A model generated the notes under the pieces. The model made no database searches, was not told where the DNA came from, and saw nothing but the letters and a program-made list of their open reading frames with translations. From NCBI RefSeq assembly GCF_019320115.1, contig NC_089584.1:77753260-77817259 (forward strand): a stretch of 64,000 nt of DNA, given 5' to 3'. This DNA is from Miscanthus floridulus (taxonomy: Eukaryota > Streptophyta > Magnoliopsida > Poales > Poaceae). The position numbers and the translations under genes were made by a program. This document shows positions 22,977-36,522 of the stretch, in pieces (the first letter of the stretch is position 1; each line of letters begins with the position of its first letter).

Positions 22977-23694
22977 GTGTAGAATTTTTTTTTAATTTTA
23001 ACACTTTTTGTAAACTAATTTTAAATCTAACATTGACTATTTTTTATTTTCAAATCTAACACTTTTAGCCGTGCCTATTGTCATGGCGTGGCCAAAGGCC
23101 TGTGCCGCGCCATGCATGGTGGCGCGGCAGGGGGCTGACGTGCGACGACCGGATGAGCTGACCATTGACGTGGCGGGGCCTGCCGCGCCACCGATCTTGG
23201 CGCGGCATCGACGCGCAGTGATCGTCTGGCCCTGGCCTGCCCGCGTGAGACTCGATGAGCTGCTCCTCGGAAACCACGGCGCCCAAAAACACGTGGGAGA
23301 CGTGCCTGCGGCCTGCCGTCTGGGTCTGGCTCTGGCACTGCCGCTCCACTTCTCCCGTCCCTGTGCCCCACAGGGCACGGGCGCCGAGGCTGCGTGTCGA
23401 GCGTGCACACCGTATGAACCACACTGCCGTGCCCGGTTGGCCCTGCTGCACCTGCACGCCTCCCCCGTCGCTGTCTGGCCTCTGGCACTCGCCGAAAGTT
23501 TATGCGGGTGTCTGGTCAGCATTAGGACGAGGGACTTGGACAGCAGGAACAAGAGCAAGGAGCACGAGTTTCTCAGCTTCTGGAACACGGTCATGTCCTT
23601 GGCCAGTCGCCACATGGATCGACAGGCTAAAGGCGTACAAGATTGTTCCTTGATGCCTTTCATTTACATGTTCCTTGTGGTTCTCCGTCCTGAT
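22977..23694 (+). repeat. Foldback left arm, outer half
   Basis: Reverse complement of about 57705-58392. The frames on both strands between 23037 and 23784 are open because of GC-rich composition. The plus-strand segment near 23490-23690 (ESLCGCLVSIRTRDLDSRN, then EFLSFWNTVMSLASRHMD) has non-repetitive composition. It could be a captured exon, but I recognise no family. It ends in CTGAT (23690-23694), the left copy of the chromovirus target duplication. Confidence 0.85.
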
Positions 23695-26600
23695 TGTCAT
23701 AAAACCGACCAATATATAAGAGCACAAGTACAAAAAAAAAACAATCGCCGAAACGATCAAATTCTCGCACTTGAGCCCATATAAATCCGGTAGTCAACTG
23801 AAACCACGAAGGATTTCAAACTAACTTGCATACAACCAAGATCACAGTAATTTAACATAACATATCATACGTTACAACATTTCACAGACAGTTTGCAAAT
23901 AGATTACATCACCTCAGAGTCATCGTTATTACAAAACAAGTGTTGTAAAGTATGCGGAAGCAAATAGTTTAACTTACACACCCGAGTTCAAATACAAATA
24001 CTGGTTTGCTGATCACAACCCGCAAAAGCATTCGGATAAGAGAAATAGAGATCATGCCCGTGATCTAGTCTTCGTCACCCGTCGGGTGAAGACAATATTT
24101 ACAAAAGCCCAGATATAGAAGGTCATCTGCAACAAGAGGGAATAAACCCTGAGTACGAGAATGTACTCAGCTAGACTTACCCATCGGAAACCAAAACAAA
24201 TGACACCAAGGATCATGCATAGCTTAATTTAGTGGATCTGACTGACACTTTCTTTTTGCGGAAAAGCATAAGTAATAATGATCAACTCTTAACCTGAACT
24301 AGCAGTGACTTTTAGCCATTAACCTGTTATCTATATTAGCACCTGTACTAGGCAATCATTTGATTAAGATGCAAACATTAATAACCATAGTAGATATAAA
24401 TCGTGGCAACATTCTCATCATCATCCATTTAACCATATCGTTAGATTAATTGAATCTACGTTGCTGCTGCTCAGTCAAGTTCTCACTATCCAAGAGAGAC
24501 GACAATTTGAATCGATTCCTATCTAGCTAGAGGGGTATTCCTAAACACAAACCCTGCTTCTCCCGTCAGGGTCGCAACAAGTCACCTTTGGTACAATTCA
24601 GGAGTCGCGAGTCCGATCAGTGCCGCAAAATTAGAGAACCACTCTGCCATGAGTGCTCGGTGACTTAACCCACCCTTGGGCTTACGCCAATGGCTCTCCG
24701 CACATCCTTACTACCATCTAGATTGCGACCCCTGCTCGCTTCCCGGCCTAAATCGAGCTACTAGGCTTCGTGGTCGGAACGAGTTATCCGGCCAGCTAAG
24801 TGTTAGGCTACGTTCAACATGACATGAGAACGTACAGCGTATCGGTCCTTAAACGACACAGATGGAGTCACTATGTCCAAACCTACACAAGACTCCACCC
24901 GGTATTCATTCATTATTAACATGGTTCTTTTCCACGATAGCAAATATAGCCAACCGTGATCCACCTCACCCTAAAGCTCGTAGGTGACAGGAAATCACCT
25001 GACTTCTACCGCTCTAAGCATGGCTAAGCATTTAACCCATTCCTAAACTTAAATAGGATTCAAGTGTGATATCTGGACAAGGCTGAACATATATAATGCA
25101 ACAATTGGTTCCAACCATTTTCTATACTTAATGCACCATCAACAATAAGAGAGACTCAAGATATTTATAAAAACATAGGAGACTTAATATGCTCCGGGGC
25201 TTGCCTTCCAGGAAAGAGGACGGTTGGTGGTTAGTGCACTCGGGCAACTCCTCCTCGGTGGCCGCTTCGTCGATTTCCTGCACCTCGGGCTCCTCCTCCT
25301 GGCTCGCTTCCTCGAATTTCAGCAGTGTCACTCCCTCCGGCATACCTATTGTATGTATGCGCACGATAAATATCATGGATGCACATGAACGAAGTTAGAA
25401 ATGCTCGGGGAATGCACATGCTTACCGCAGTCCGCATTTTCTGACTTAAGCTCTATTCAAATCACTTTAACTTACCAAGTTTATACAATCTAATGTACAA
25501 TTGCTCATCTTCAGTTAAGGACCTAGCACCTGCACCTAAGCATGTTCTCAAGTTAGGCTAGCACCTAAACAATCAACAAGAACATCACAACTGATCACCC
25601 ACAATTATTCGTATTTCAGCAAAACAGGAAATATATAGCGATATCATAAACTAACCAAAACTGGAGATCTACAAATCAAAATGATAGGCAACAAGACAAT
25701 TTGGAAATCTTATGAAATTGTCTACAATTCATCTTCAGACCTCAAGGCATGATTCCAACCTTTACCAGGTCGAATTTACAGAACCACATAATCAGGTCCC
25801 ACAGGACAGAGAGCAAGCAAAACTGTGATCTAACTTTGAATGACTGTAGCTCCTAAACTACTAGGCCAAATGCCACCAAATTTTGACAGGAGCTAGATAC
25901 ATAAGTTATCTACAACTTTTGTATTCATCACATTCCCAGCAAACCAAAATATCATGGGGAACTTTGTAAAGTCTCGAAAACTATCCAGAAAGACATAATA
26001 CCAGGAAATATTTATTAACTTACGTTGCAAACAAATAATTAGATAAAACCAACTCTACTCACTTATCATACATGTCACAAGAACACCAGAAAGTATAGTG
26101 TTCACCACCAATTCATTTCTATTAATGCCTTTCTTTATTTATTTAATTAATTAGGGGAAATGGTAAACATATATTAAAACTACACCATTTAATCTATAAA
26201 AATTACAGTAGGTACCACATGCTCCAAGTAGACTACTACAAAAATTTCACATCATTTGAGCAAGTATAACATCCTATGCAAAAATGACAAGGCATAAAGG
26301 CTTAAAATGACATAATTAGGAAACCCTAGTTAAAAGTGTCAAGCAACAGATTTTATATTTTTCCTAGCATCCTTATGGTACTAGGACATTCCCCACAAAA
26401 TGTCATGGTCATTGGATTCATAGATAAATTACAAAAATTCACACAAGGATCATTCAATGATAAAAGGAAAATCTATAACTTAAAAACCATACATGCAATG
26501 ACCCTCAAGTTTTTACCAGAGCTTCTACTAAGCAAGAATACCTCACCAACAAAATTTCATAATTTTTGGAGCACTGGAACTCAATATATAATTTAAACAA

Positions 26601-28431
26601 GTTTGCATGCATTTAAAAACACATTTCAAGTTTCAATTTAATTCATCCAAAACTTCGACTACAAGTGTTCATGCATATTTTTCCTAAATACTACACTTTA
26701 CTATGATCCTAACAAAATTAGAACCACCCAATTTGGATCTTCAAAACTCTAGATATAGATTTTACAAAATAGCATCAAAATCAGAACAAATGAACTAGCT
26801 TTCTATAGCATAGTGACTGACAGCAGGGACCTGCATGTCAGTAGGCCCCGCCTGTCATCGACACAAAATAGGGGACGACGCTTGCGACGGCGTGGAAACG
26901 GCGTAGCTCGCTAGTGGTGAGGACTCCGGCGATGGGGAGGGTACCTCCGCGTTCGCCATGACTTCCCGCACCGATTGAACCCCTAAACCTAGAAGCTAGG
27001 GAACCCTAGGCTCGTCGGCCACGGCGCACGGTGGCTCGGCCATGGCGCACGGCGACGCTTGGCCGTGTTCCGGCGCGGCTGGTCCAGTAATGGTGATAAC
27101 ATCATCACCAGAGCATCTACTTGTGATGGCGAAGGCTAGGCGAGGGCTAGGGAAGGATGAGAGAGGCTGTGCTGTGCTAGCCACGGTGAGCTCCAACTCC
27201 GACGAGGTACGGCAGCGGCAGAAACAAAAAATGTGGCCACTACCTTGGTTCATCGGCACAACAGCAAGGTGGAAGAGCTAAAGGAGGCTACGGTGGAGCT
27301 TCGGGCTAGCTGGAGGCAGCATTTTCATGGTGGCGAGGGAGCTAGGTGACAGTGCGTGCTCAGCGGCAATGGCGGAGCCAGCGCGCTGCTGCTGCTGCTG
27401 CGAGCAGGGAAGGCGACGGAGGGTGAAGGAGAGTGAGCAGAGAGGCAGGATTACGCGACTTCAAGCAGAGGACACCGGGCAGCGGTGTCAGGCTGGCTAC
27501 GGCATGTGGTGGCCATGCGGCAGCAGCGGCTGTTGCCAGTCGACCCTGTAGCGCAAAGCTGATTTAGTTATCAGAGCGAAGGAACTGGCCTAACAGCGAG
27601 TTTTTGTCCCTTCCAAACTCCAAATCGGTGGTGAGTTAGCAGGATCTCCTTGAATCAAAGTTGTAGAGCTATAATAGGTCTACAATTGTTCTATAGAAAC
27701 CTTTAGCTAATTCGCAACGAATCACGACTTACATTAATCCAAAGTCAGCTCCAACAAACTGTAAATGCAACTATGACTTAGAAATTTTTCTAAGTGTAGA
27801 ATCAGCACCCAAACCTGACTTGTGGGCCATGTTTGAGACCGTTCCACACATTTTCATGACTTGGCCTCTAAACAAAGTTTGTTCCATATATAATTTTCTA
27901 CAGCTTTGCTTTAGGTTGCTTAGACATGCAAACACTCTAAGCTACACTTTTTAAACAGTCAAACCCAGGAGCTCTAGGGGTCTAAAATTGTCAAACCCTG
28001 ACATGGAAACCTAATTAGGCAAAATGATCAACATGAGCATTGTTCCTAATGACATTCTAAGTATAACTAAATTGCTTAAGAGGATAATTAGCCACACCAC
28101 ACATTGGTCACACCAAAATCAAGCATCACATGTATTGAAACAAGGAAAACAAGTGACTTTGTTACTTCTGTTTCAAAACCCTATTTCATATGTTTCATGA
28201 GTTTGTGGCATTGTACTAGCTAACCTTGTTTCACTAAAGTGTGTTGCACATGTTGCACTTGAGTGTTACACACTATGCATTTCCTAAAACAATCACATAT
28301 AGAATGTAACAATATGTTGCAATGTTTCAAAAGCATGTTTCAGACAATTCCAAACTCATGAATGGATGAATGATGCTCATGTTTATGGAATGCAAGTGCA
28401 AATGTGGAAGCCAAACACCTGGGGTGTTACA
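23695..28431 (-). repeat. Chromovirus 3' LTR (4737 bp)
   Basis: Intact-length copy bounded by TGTCAT (window left) and GTTACA (window right), i.e. TGTAAC...ATGACA in element sense. It aligns with the split copy 35039-36403/52857-56238. A GC-rich island lies at 26870-27560. The region 24130-24180 holds CCCTGAGTACGAGAATGTACTC, the inverse of the motif in the non-autonomous LTR near 9420. The short frames at 25128-25437 and 26996-27551 recur in both LTR copies and are not genes. Confidence 0.95.
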
Positions 28432-28445
28432 GCCCTCCCCCTTAT
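28432..28445 (-). other. Chromovirus polypurine tract
   Basis: In element sense, ATAAGGGGGAGGGC directly precedes the 3' LTR start TGTAACACC. This is the expected purine-rich plus-strand primer. Confidence 0.9.
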
Positions 28446-28479
28446 AAAAATCTCATCCTAAGATTTGACAAGCATACCA

Positions 28480-31400
28480 TTATTGATAGAATTCTTTATA
28501 ACCGTCCCTCAAATAATCTTCTCTTTCCCACGTTGCATCGCGTTCACTACCCTGATTACTCCACATGACTTTGTAAAACTTGACCACCCAACTCTGAGTC
28601 ACTCGTTCACGAGTGTCAATTACTCGGACTGGCTTTTCTTCAAAGGTCAAATCAAATTTTAACTCGATATCCCCCAGTGGAACTCTCTCTTTAGGGACGC
28701 GAAGACATTTCTTCAATTGGGATACGTGAAAGACATTGATGATAGCACTCATCTCATGAGGTAATTGGATCTTGTTTGCTACCTTACCACTTTGTCCAAT
28801 GATTTCAAACAGACCGACATATCTCAGCGCAAGCTTTCGCTTCACACCAAAGCGTTGGACACTCTTCATGGGTGAGACTTTTAGATAAATGAAGTCTCCA
28901 ACTTCGAACTCAATAGGTTTCCTACGACGATCAGCATAACTTTTCTACCTAGCTTGAGCTGTGGCCATATGGGTTTGGATAGTATGGACTTGTTCTTCAG
29001 CTTCTTGAACAAAATCAATTCCATAATATCTCCTTTCACTGGCTTCAACCCAATTCATCGGGGTTCTACACTTCCGACCGTACAAAGCTTCAAATGGTGC
29101 CATCTTGATAACTATTATTGTAAGAGAATTCAACTAGGGGCAACCACTTTTCCCATGAACCCTTAGCCGAGATGACACATGCTCTCAGCATATCTTCTAA
29201 GATTTGATTAACTCATTCAGTTTGCCCATTGGTTTACGGATGATAGGCAGAGCTTCTTACTAATTTAGTTCCTAATAATCCATGTAAGTGCTCCCAAAAG
29301 CGAGTAGTGAACTGTGGTCCTCTATCAGAGATAATAGTGCGAGGTATCCCATGAAGTCGGACTATGTGATTAAAGTACAACTCCACATAGTCAGTTGGAC
29401 AAAAATCTATGCGGACAGGAATGAAGTGTGCAGACTTGGTTAGACGGTCTACAATCACCCAAATGGAGTTAAAATTCCTGTAAGTAGTAGGGAGTCCAAC
29501 AATAAAATCCATACTTATCTCCTCCCATTTCCAACCTGGAATAGAGAGTGGCTGAAGCAATCCAGCTTTCATGTGCACCGCTTTGACTCGACAACAAGTG
29601 TCACACCTAGCCACATAAGCGGCTATCTCTTTCTTCATTTTGGTCCACCAAAAGCAAGGCTTCAAATCATGATACATTTTGCTACTACCAAGATGAATAG
29701 ACAATTTCGAGGAATGTGCTTCGGATAGGATTTGATTTCTAAGCTCTCTATCTTTTGGAACCACTAACCTATCCTTAAACCATAACACGTCATTCTCATC
29801 TACCTAAAAATGCTTGGTTTCTTGCTCTTTCATCTTGCGCTTGATGTGGAACACACCTGAATCTGTCTTCTGTAGCTCGATAATTCGACTCTATAGAGTA
29901 CAACTGACAGTGATGTTGTGAAGGACTACAGGATGTAGGAGTTTTGACAAATGGAAGTTAGTTTCAATCAAAGAGTGGCAATGAGATTTCCTGCTTAAGG
30001 CATCCGCAATGACGTTTGCCTTGCCAGGATGATAGTGCACTTGGAGGTTATAATCCTTGATCAACTCGAGCCATCTTCTCTGACGCATATTCAACTCTGG
30101 TTGAGTGAAGATGTACTTAAGACTTTTATGATCAGTGTAGATATTGCACACATTGCCAAGCAAATAATGTCTCTAGGCCTTCAAAGTATGAACAACTACA
30201 GTGAGTTCTAAGTCATGCATAGGGTAGTTCACCTCATGCTTCCGAAGTTGGCAAGAGGTATAAGCAATGACTCTACCCTCCTACATAAGAGCACCTCCTA
30301 AACCTATACCTGATGCATCGCAGAACACATCACAAGGTTTCTTGATATCCAGTTGCGCCAAAACCGAAGCCGAGGTTAGAAGAGTTCGCAGGGTGTGAAA
30401 AGCCACATCACACTCAAAAGTCTAGACAAACCTCATGTCTTTTTGCAGCAACCAAATCATAGGCTTGGTGATTTTAGAGAAATCTGGGATGAAGCGACAA
30501 TAATAGCCAGCCAATCCTAGAAAACTCCGAACCTCGTGCACCGAGATGGGAGCCTTCAAGTCCAACACTTCTTGCACCTTGGTGGGATCCACCATAATTC
30601 CACCATTGGACAACACGTGTCCAAGAAAAGGTACCTCACAAAGCCAGAATTCACACTTGCTGAACTTTGCATAAAGCTTGTGTTCCCCCAATCTAGTGAG
30701 AACCACTCGCAAATGTTCAACATGATCTTCTTCATTCTCAGAATAGACCAAGATATCATCTATAAATACCACCACAAATTTGTCCAACTCAGGCATAAAC
30801 ACCGAAGTCATCAAACATGAAGTGTGCGGGGGGCATTAGTCAATCCAAAAGACATAATGAGATACTCATATAGCCCATATCTTGTAGAGAATGCAGTTTT
30901 TGGAACATCCTCAGGCCAAGTTTTGATTTGATGATAACTAGATCTCAAATCAATCTTGGAAAAGACTTTTGCTTTAGACAACTGATCAAATAAGATATCT
31001 ATGCGTGGCAGAGGGTACTTATTCTTGATTGTAACTGCATTCAAAGGCCTATAATCTACACACATGCATAGTGATTGATTCTTCTTCTTTACAAAGATAG
31101 CTAGGCATCCCCACGGAGACGAACTAGGATGAATAAGGCCTTTCTTTAAAAGTTCATTCAACTGGGTCTTAAGTTTGGCTAGTTCATTGGGAGGCATCCT
31201 ATAAGGCCTTCTAGAGATGGGCGCTGTACCGGGTAGCAACTCTATCCTAAACTCCACATCTCGATCCGGGGGCAATCCGGGCAAATCATCAGGAAAAACA
31301 TCCAGAAAATCACATACTACTGGGATATCTGCCATATCCTTTGCTTGCACCGCATTAGCCGTACAAGAAAGATTGATGTCCCTAGGTAGCTGTACTAGAA

Positions 31401-31797
31401 AACCCTCCTGATTACAAGGATCTCTGAGCATGACTACCCTAGTCGATGTATCAATAAGCACTCCATGACTGCTCATCCAGTTCATTCCCAATATCACATC
31501 GATACCTAGCCCCGGTAAAACTACCAGATAAACCTGATAACTTTGCCCCTCTATCTCAAATTGTACATCCCCAACTACAAGCTTGGTTGGGATAGTACCA
31601 CTGGTAGCCCTAATACAATAACCCTCACCCTCAATAGTGTATGTTTTCTGTATAAACTTGGATGCAAATGCGGGACTAATAAAAGAATGCGAAGCACCCG
31701 AATCAAATAGTACAACTGCGGGGTATTGATCAACTAGGAACTTACCAGCAGTTACTACCTCTCCTGACGGAATATTAGCAATATTAGTGTGGTTCAC
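28480..31797 (-). pseudogene. Chromovirus pol (protease, RT, RNase H, integrase, chromodomain)
   Basis: Read on the minus strand from 31797. Protease carries [12 protein letters not shown] (about 31705). Reverse transcriptase has [20 protein letters not shown] and [12 protein letters not shown] (about 31050-30940) and the catalytic FIDDILVYS (about 30775-30750). The RNase H region has [22 protein letters not shown] and ADALSRKSH. Integrase has an HHCC finger (HLGSSKMYHDLK ... CDTCCRVKA, about 29690-29590), then MDFIVGLP and ISDRGPQFTTRFWEHL. A chromodomain-type end (ERDATWEREDYLRDGY) closes at about 28480. Frameshifts lie near 30820 and 29125. In-frame stops, mostly TAG, occur between 30420 and 29150. 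The product would copy the element and steer integration to heterochromatin by histone-mark binding, as known for chromoviruses. Confidence 0.93.
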
Positions 31798-32816
31798 CTA
31801 TCCCTGATGGCCACCTTGGTAGTTATTCTTCTTAGGGTAAGGACACTTCCTCGCCCAGTGACCTGGCTTGTTGCAGTTCCAGCACGGCATGTTGCTTGGT
31901 GGAACATTGGAACTATCTTGACTGGTAGTGCCCTTAGGAAGAGCAACTGTAAAAGCCTTGTGAAACCCAGTCTTGCCTGGATTCTTCTTCAGCAGTGGCG
32001 GAACTTAGCAGCTGATGCCGGGGGACGGAATGGAGCCCTTTAGGTGACTAGAGCCTTGGATTGTGAGGCACCCGCCTCATAGGCCCTCTTACGATTCTTC
32101 GAAGCAGCATATACAACATTGTTGTTCTCTTGAGATAGAGCATCACTCACAAACTCATTAAAATGGGCACACTTGTAATTTCCCATGGTCTTCATCAATT
32201 TGGGGCTAAGTCCTCACTTGAAACTAGCGATCTTCTTGGCATCAGTGTCAACAAACTCAGTAGCATACCTTGTGAGGTTATTAAAAGCCTGTAGGTATTC
32301 ATTCAAGCTCTTGTTCCCCTGGGTCAGCTTCATGAACTCCGTATGTTTGATTGTCATGAGACCAGGAGGAATATAATTTCCCCTAAAAGCAGACTTGAAC
32401 TAATCCCAAGTGATTTGGGCATTAGCGGGTATAGTGGACTGATGATGACTCCACTAAATACCAGCTGGCCCATGCAGTTGGTGAGATGCATACTCAGTCT
32501 TCAGCACCTCAGTCAAGTGAAGTAGATAGAATTTCTGCTCGAGAGTGTTCAACCACTCATCAGCTTGGAGGGGCTCTTCAGCCTCCTTGAAGATTGGTGG
32601 TTTAGTGTCAAGGAAATCTTTGAAGTCGCTATACTAATTTGGTTCTGGTCCTTGGCGTGCACCACGACCATCACGATTTGCAATCATGCGGAGAGCCTCA
32701 GCCATAGTGCGCTGTCCTTCTGCAAGAATTGCCATCAATTCCGCTGGCGTGGGTGGTGGTGGCGGTGGAAGATCATCATCATCACCAGCCACACCAATGG
32801 AACAAGTGCGAGGCAT
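31798..32816 (-). pseudogene. Chromovirus gag
   Basis: The frame starts at ATG 32816 (MPRTCSIGVAGDDDD) with an acidic and poly-Pro N-terminus. The Retrotrans_gag domain follows (EWLNTLEQKFYLLHL, then HQLHGPAG, NEYLQAFNNLTRYA, about 32560-32250). The C-terminus has a CCHC knuckle, CWNCNKPGHWARKC, near 31888-31846. It is interrupted by TAG stops (one at 32634) and by a frameshift near 31990 that moves the knuckle into the pol frame. A TAG separates the knuckle from protease. Gag would package the element RNA. Confidence 0.9.
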
Positions 32817-33168
32817 CTACAATAATGCGCAACCAGCAATTATTGGTGATGTTAGCACATTGGAGAGGAACAATGTAATTATGCCAAATTGAATTTACTA
32901 GAGAGAATAAAAACTTCATACAATAAACAGAGGCAATAATTCATTCTCCAATCACCACATCATCAATTAGATTACTAGCGCCATACGCAGTGCATTCCAA
33001 CATGACAAGTTTTAAACTTAACCAACAAGGTACGCATCCAGAAGGGAGAGGATTTAAGTACATTACATGCCAAGTTTGAATTAAAAGGTACATCCCACAT
33101 CAGTCATAGTACAAAGTCCATTACACCAATTACTACAAAAGCTTAAACTAGTGAGACTTGCTAACTAA

Positions 33169-34236
33169 CTACTCATCAAAGTGATCGCTGTCCACATTGG
33201 AGATGCCTTGGACTTCTTTTGGATCTTCCTCTTCTTGTTCATTTGCAGGTTCAGCTGCATTGTCATCCATCTGCACGTTCTCTTCTTCTTCATCGGCCTC
33301 AATCACTTGAGGTCCACCCACATTAGGATACCTTGGTATGGGGTGAGGAATAGGAAATAGATGGTTGTTCAGTTGATGGTGTTCAACCTGAAGCTCTTCA
33401 AGCTGCTCTTGGAGCTCATGCTCCCTTTGAAAAGCGTTGTGGTTCACCATGATCCAGCCCTGACGTCTTTCTTCTGCCAACTCTAAGGCTACATCTCTAT
33501 GACAGGTCACACAATCCAACTCTTGTACTACCTCATCTCTCTCTATGGTGAGGTTTGTCAGCTGGTTATGAAGCTCGTCTCTCTTGCGTGCTGTTTGACC
33601 CCACTGCTGCAGGCGATAATTTGTAATACCCCGAATCTCATCTACTTCTTGCTGAGCTCACCCACATGCATCCGCCCTACGGCGATATTTGTGGGCACAC
33701 AACCTGAACTTGTGTTGGGCTGCCATTGCCTTTCCAGCTTCTTCTAACACACTAGAAAGGGTGTCCTACCCAACTCAACAAAGCTTCAAGACGGCCATCA
33801 TAGCACTCATTCCAGCATTGTCGCTCTGAACATGTTCACCATGGCCTCCAACCAAGGCCTAGCCAACTTCTTGAGTCCACTCAGCCTCAGTAGGAGCCAC
33901 TTGAGGAATGGATGAAGCTGGTCCACCCACTAACTCATCCCCGAAGCTCTGTGCTATATCCATAAGCACATCAAGGGTAGCAACTTGAGCGGCTTCCCAT
34001 GGGCTTTGCCCATCAGTCTCAATGCTCCACCCATGCCACAACGGTCTTGTGGGGTTCTACGGTACTATAAAGGTCACAACATACCAAGGTACATCTCCCA
34101 ATGGCACCGCCTACCTCCATGTGTAGCGGGGTGCCTCCGGGTACCCAACTGAACTGAGCACCCTCTAGAGCAAGGTGGGCATACCGAGCTGGTCCAAAAA
34201 GTTGCTGCTACCAGTAGGAAACACGAACGCGGCCAT
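33169..34236 (-). pseudogene. Extra ORF upstream of gag (orf0-like), one frame, nonsense-broken
   Basis: From ATG 34236 to the terminal TAG at 33169 the reading frame holds for 355 codons with no frameshift. It is broken only by seven stops (five TAG, two TGA). The N-terminal half looks globular (VPLGDVPWYVVTFIV, LWHGWSIETDGQSPWEAAQ). The C-terminal third is a predicted coiled coil (QREHELQEQLEELQVEHHQ) with an acidic tail. Position between the 5' LTR and gag matches the orf0 described for some rice gypsy elements (RIRE3/RIRE8), recalled and not checked. Role unknown. Confidence 0.75.
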
Positions 34237-35015
34237 CTATATCAAAAAGGGATGCAACTCACGTGAGAGGATTATTTTGTTGAGAGATTGAACTTAATAC
34301 TTGGGATAAGCAATTATAAGGGAGATAGTAATGCAATATGAATGACATGTGTGAATATGATGCATGCTCGTTTCGTACGTCCTCACAAACCTAAGAAAAG
34401 TTAAGTTTTAGCGAAATATACGGTGGCATACATACATTCTCTTAATTAGTGGTAACTAGTCGATCTGCATGGTGCGTTGTTAGCGTACCTGCAGAAAACT
34501 TTATTGCAGCCCAACTCGACAAGATATAATGCTAATAATGAAAGTAGTAACTAAGATACTCTCCATATATACATCCCCAGATATATATACTTTGGTATTC
34601 AAACTACCCGATAGATGTACCCACAATTAAGTACCTTCATATATACATGTATGCAACATGTAAATACTCTAGTAACCACAACTAACTCTCCCCTAGACCG
34701 ACGGTTGGACGGTCATGCTCTCACAACTCACACTTACCTTAGCGTAGAGGCAATTGATCCATACATTACCATTCAAATGAATGGCACCCATGCAATAGCA
34801 TGCCGCATGGATGATGAAATAGAAACAATCAATTTTCCCCAAGTTAGTAATTATATATAAGCCACCTAGAAGTCCTTAAGTGGGCTACAAGGGATGTGAT
34901 CACCAGTACACCATAAAATTTTTGATTTTTGAACACTTATATATAACTATAAGTTGAAAAACCATATTCACAACAAAAGCTTTTATTTTTAAATACCCGT
35001 ATGACATGTTTAGTG
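34237..35015 (-). other. Chromovirus untranslated leader
   Basis: About 780 bp, AT-rich, between the primer site and orf0. No coding frame is convincing. The plus-strand frame 34615-34860 is chance. Confidence 0.6.
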
Positions 35016-35024
35016 TTGAATCTA

Positions 35025-35036
35025 GCTCTGATGCTA
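35025..35036 (-). other. Chromovirus primer-binding site (tRNA-iMet type, two mismatches)
   Basis: In element sense TAGCATCAGAGC lies two bases after the 5' LTR end (ATGACA). It matches TGGTATCAGAGC with two changes, so it is recognisable but decayed. Confidence 0.85.
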
Positions 35037-35038
35037 GC

Positions 35039-36403
35039 TGTCATAGAACCGACCAATTTATAAGAGCACAAGTACAAAAAAAACAATCGCCGAAATGATC
35101 AAATTCTCGCACTTGAGCCCATATAAACCCGGTAGTCAACTGAAACCACGAAGGATTTCAAACCAACTTGCATACAACCAAGATCACAGTAATTCAACAT
35201 AACATATCATACGTTACAATATTTCATAGACAGTTTGCAAATAGATTACATCACCTCAGAGTCATCATTATTACAAAACAAGTGTTGTAAAGTACGCAGA
35301 AGGAAATAGTTTAACTTACATACCCGAGTTCCAATACAAATACTGGTTTGCTGATCACAACCCGTAAAAGCATTCGGATAAGAGAAATAGAGATCATGCC
35401 CATGATCTAGTCTTCGTCACCCATCGGGTGGAGACAATACTTACAGAAGCCCTGATATAGAAGGTCATCTGCAACAAGAGGGAATAAATCCCGAGTATGA
35501 GAATGTACTCAGCTAGACTTACCCATCGGAAATGAAAACAAATGACACCAAAGATCATGCATAGCTTAATTTAGTGGATCTAGCTGACACTTTCTTTTTG
35601 CGGAAAAGCATAAGTAATAATGATCAACTCTTAACCTGAACTAGCAGTGACTTTTAGCCATTAACCTGTCATCTATATTAGCACCTGTACTAAGCAATCA
35701 TTTGATTAAGATGCAAACATTAATAACCATAGTAGGTATAAATTGTGGCAACATTCTCATCATCATCCATTTAACCATATCATTAGATTAATTGAATCTA
35801 CATTGCCGCTGCTCAGTCAAGTTCTCACTATCCGGGAGAGACGACGATTCGAATCGATTCCTATCTAGCTGGAGAGGTATTCCTAAACACAAACCCTACT
35901 TCCCCCATCAGGGTCACAACAAGTCACCTTTGGTACAATTCAGGAGTCACGAGTCCGATCAGTGCCGCAAAATCAGAGAACCACTCTGCCATGAGTGCTC
36001 AGTGACTTAACCCGCCCTTGGGCTTACGCCAATGGCTCTCCACACATCCTTACTACCATCCAGATTGCGACCCCTGCTCACATCCCCGCCCTGAATCGAG
36101 CTCCTAGGCATCGCGGTCAGAACGAGTTATCCGGCCAGCTAAGTGTTAGGCTACATTCAACATGACATGAGGACGTACAACATATCGGTCCTTAAACGAC
36201 ACAGACAGAGTCACTATGTCCAAACCTACACAAGACTCCGCCCAGTCTTCATTCATTATTAACATGGTTCTTTTCCACGATAGCAAATATAGCCAACCAT
36301 GATCCACCTCACCCTAAAGCTCGTAGGTGATAGGAAATCACCTGACTTCTACCGCTCTAAGCATGGCTAAGCATTTAACCTGTTCCTAAACTTAAATAGG
36401 ATT
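35039..36403 (-). repeat. Chromovirus 5' LTR, first part
   Basis: Matches 23695-25050 of the other LTR. It breaks at GGATT (36399-36403), where the Tat element inserted, and resumes at 52857. Confidence 0.95.
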
Positions 36404-36522
36404 TGTTGGGGACCTAATACCGGGGTACCCCAGAAGGTGGAACTAATAACCACCGAACGTTAAAAACTTCTGGACGCATAAGGGCGCCATTTCGTCCCTT
36501 GTTCAAATGACAGGAGTTTGGT

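Noticed and set aside
23037..23784. Long frames on both strands (208, 237 and 130 codons) in the GC-rich part of the foldback arm
   Set aside because: Four or more phases are open at once over the same bases, which is a composition effect. No domain is recognised. A short segment is kept as a possible captured exon only in the findings.
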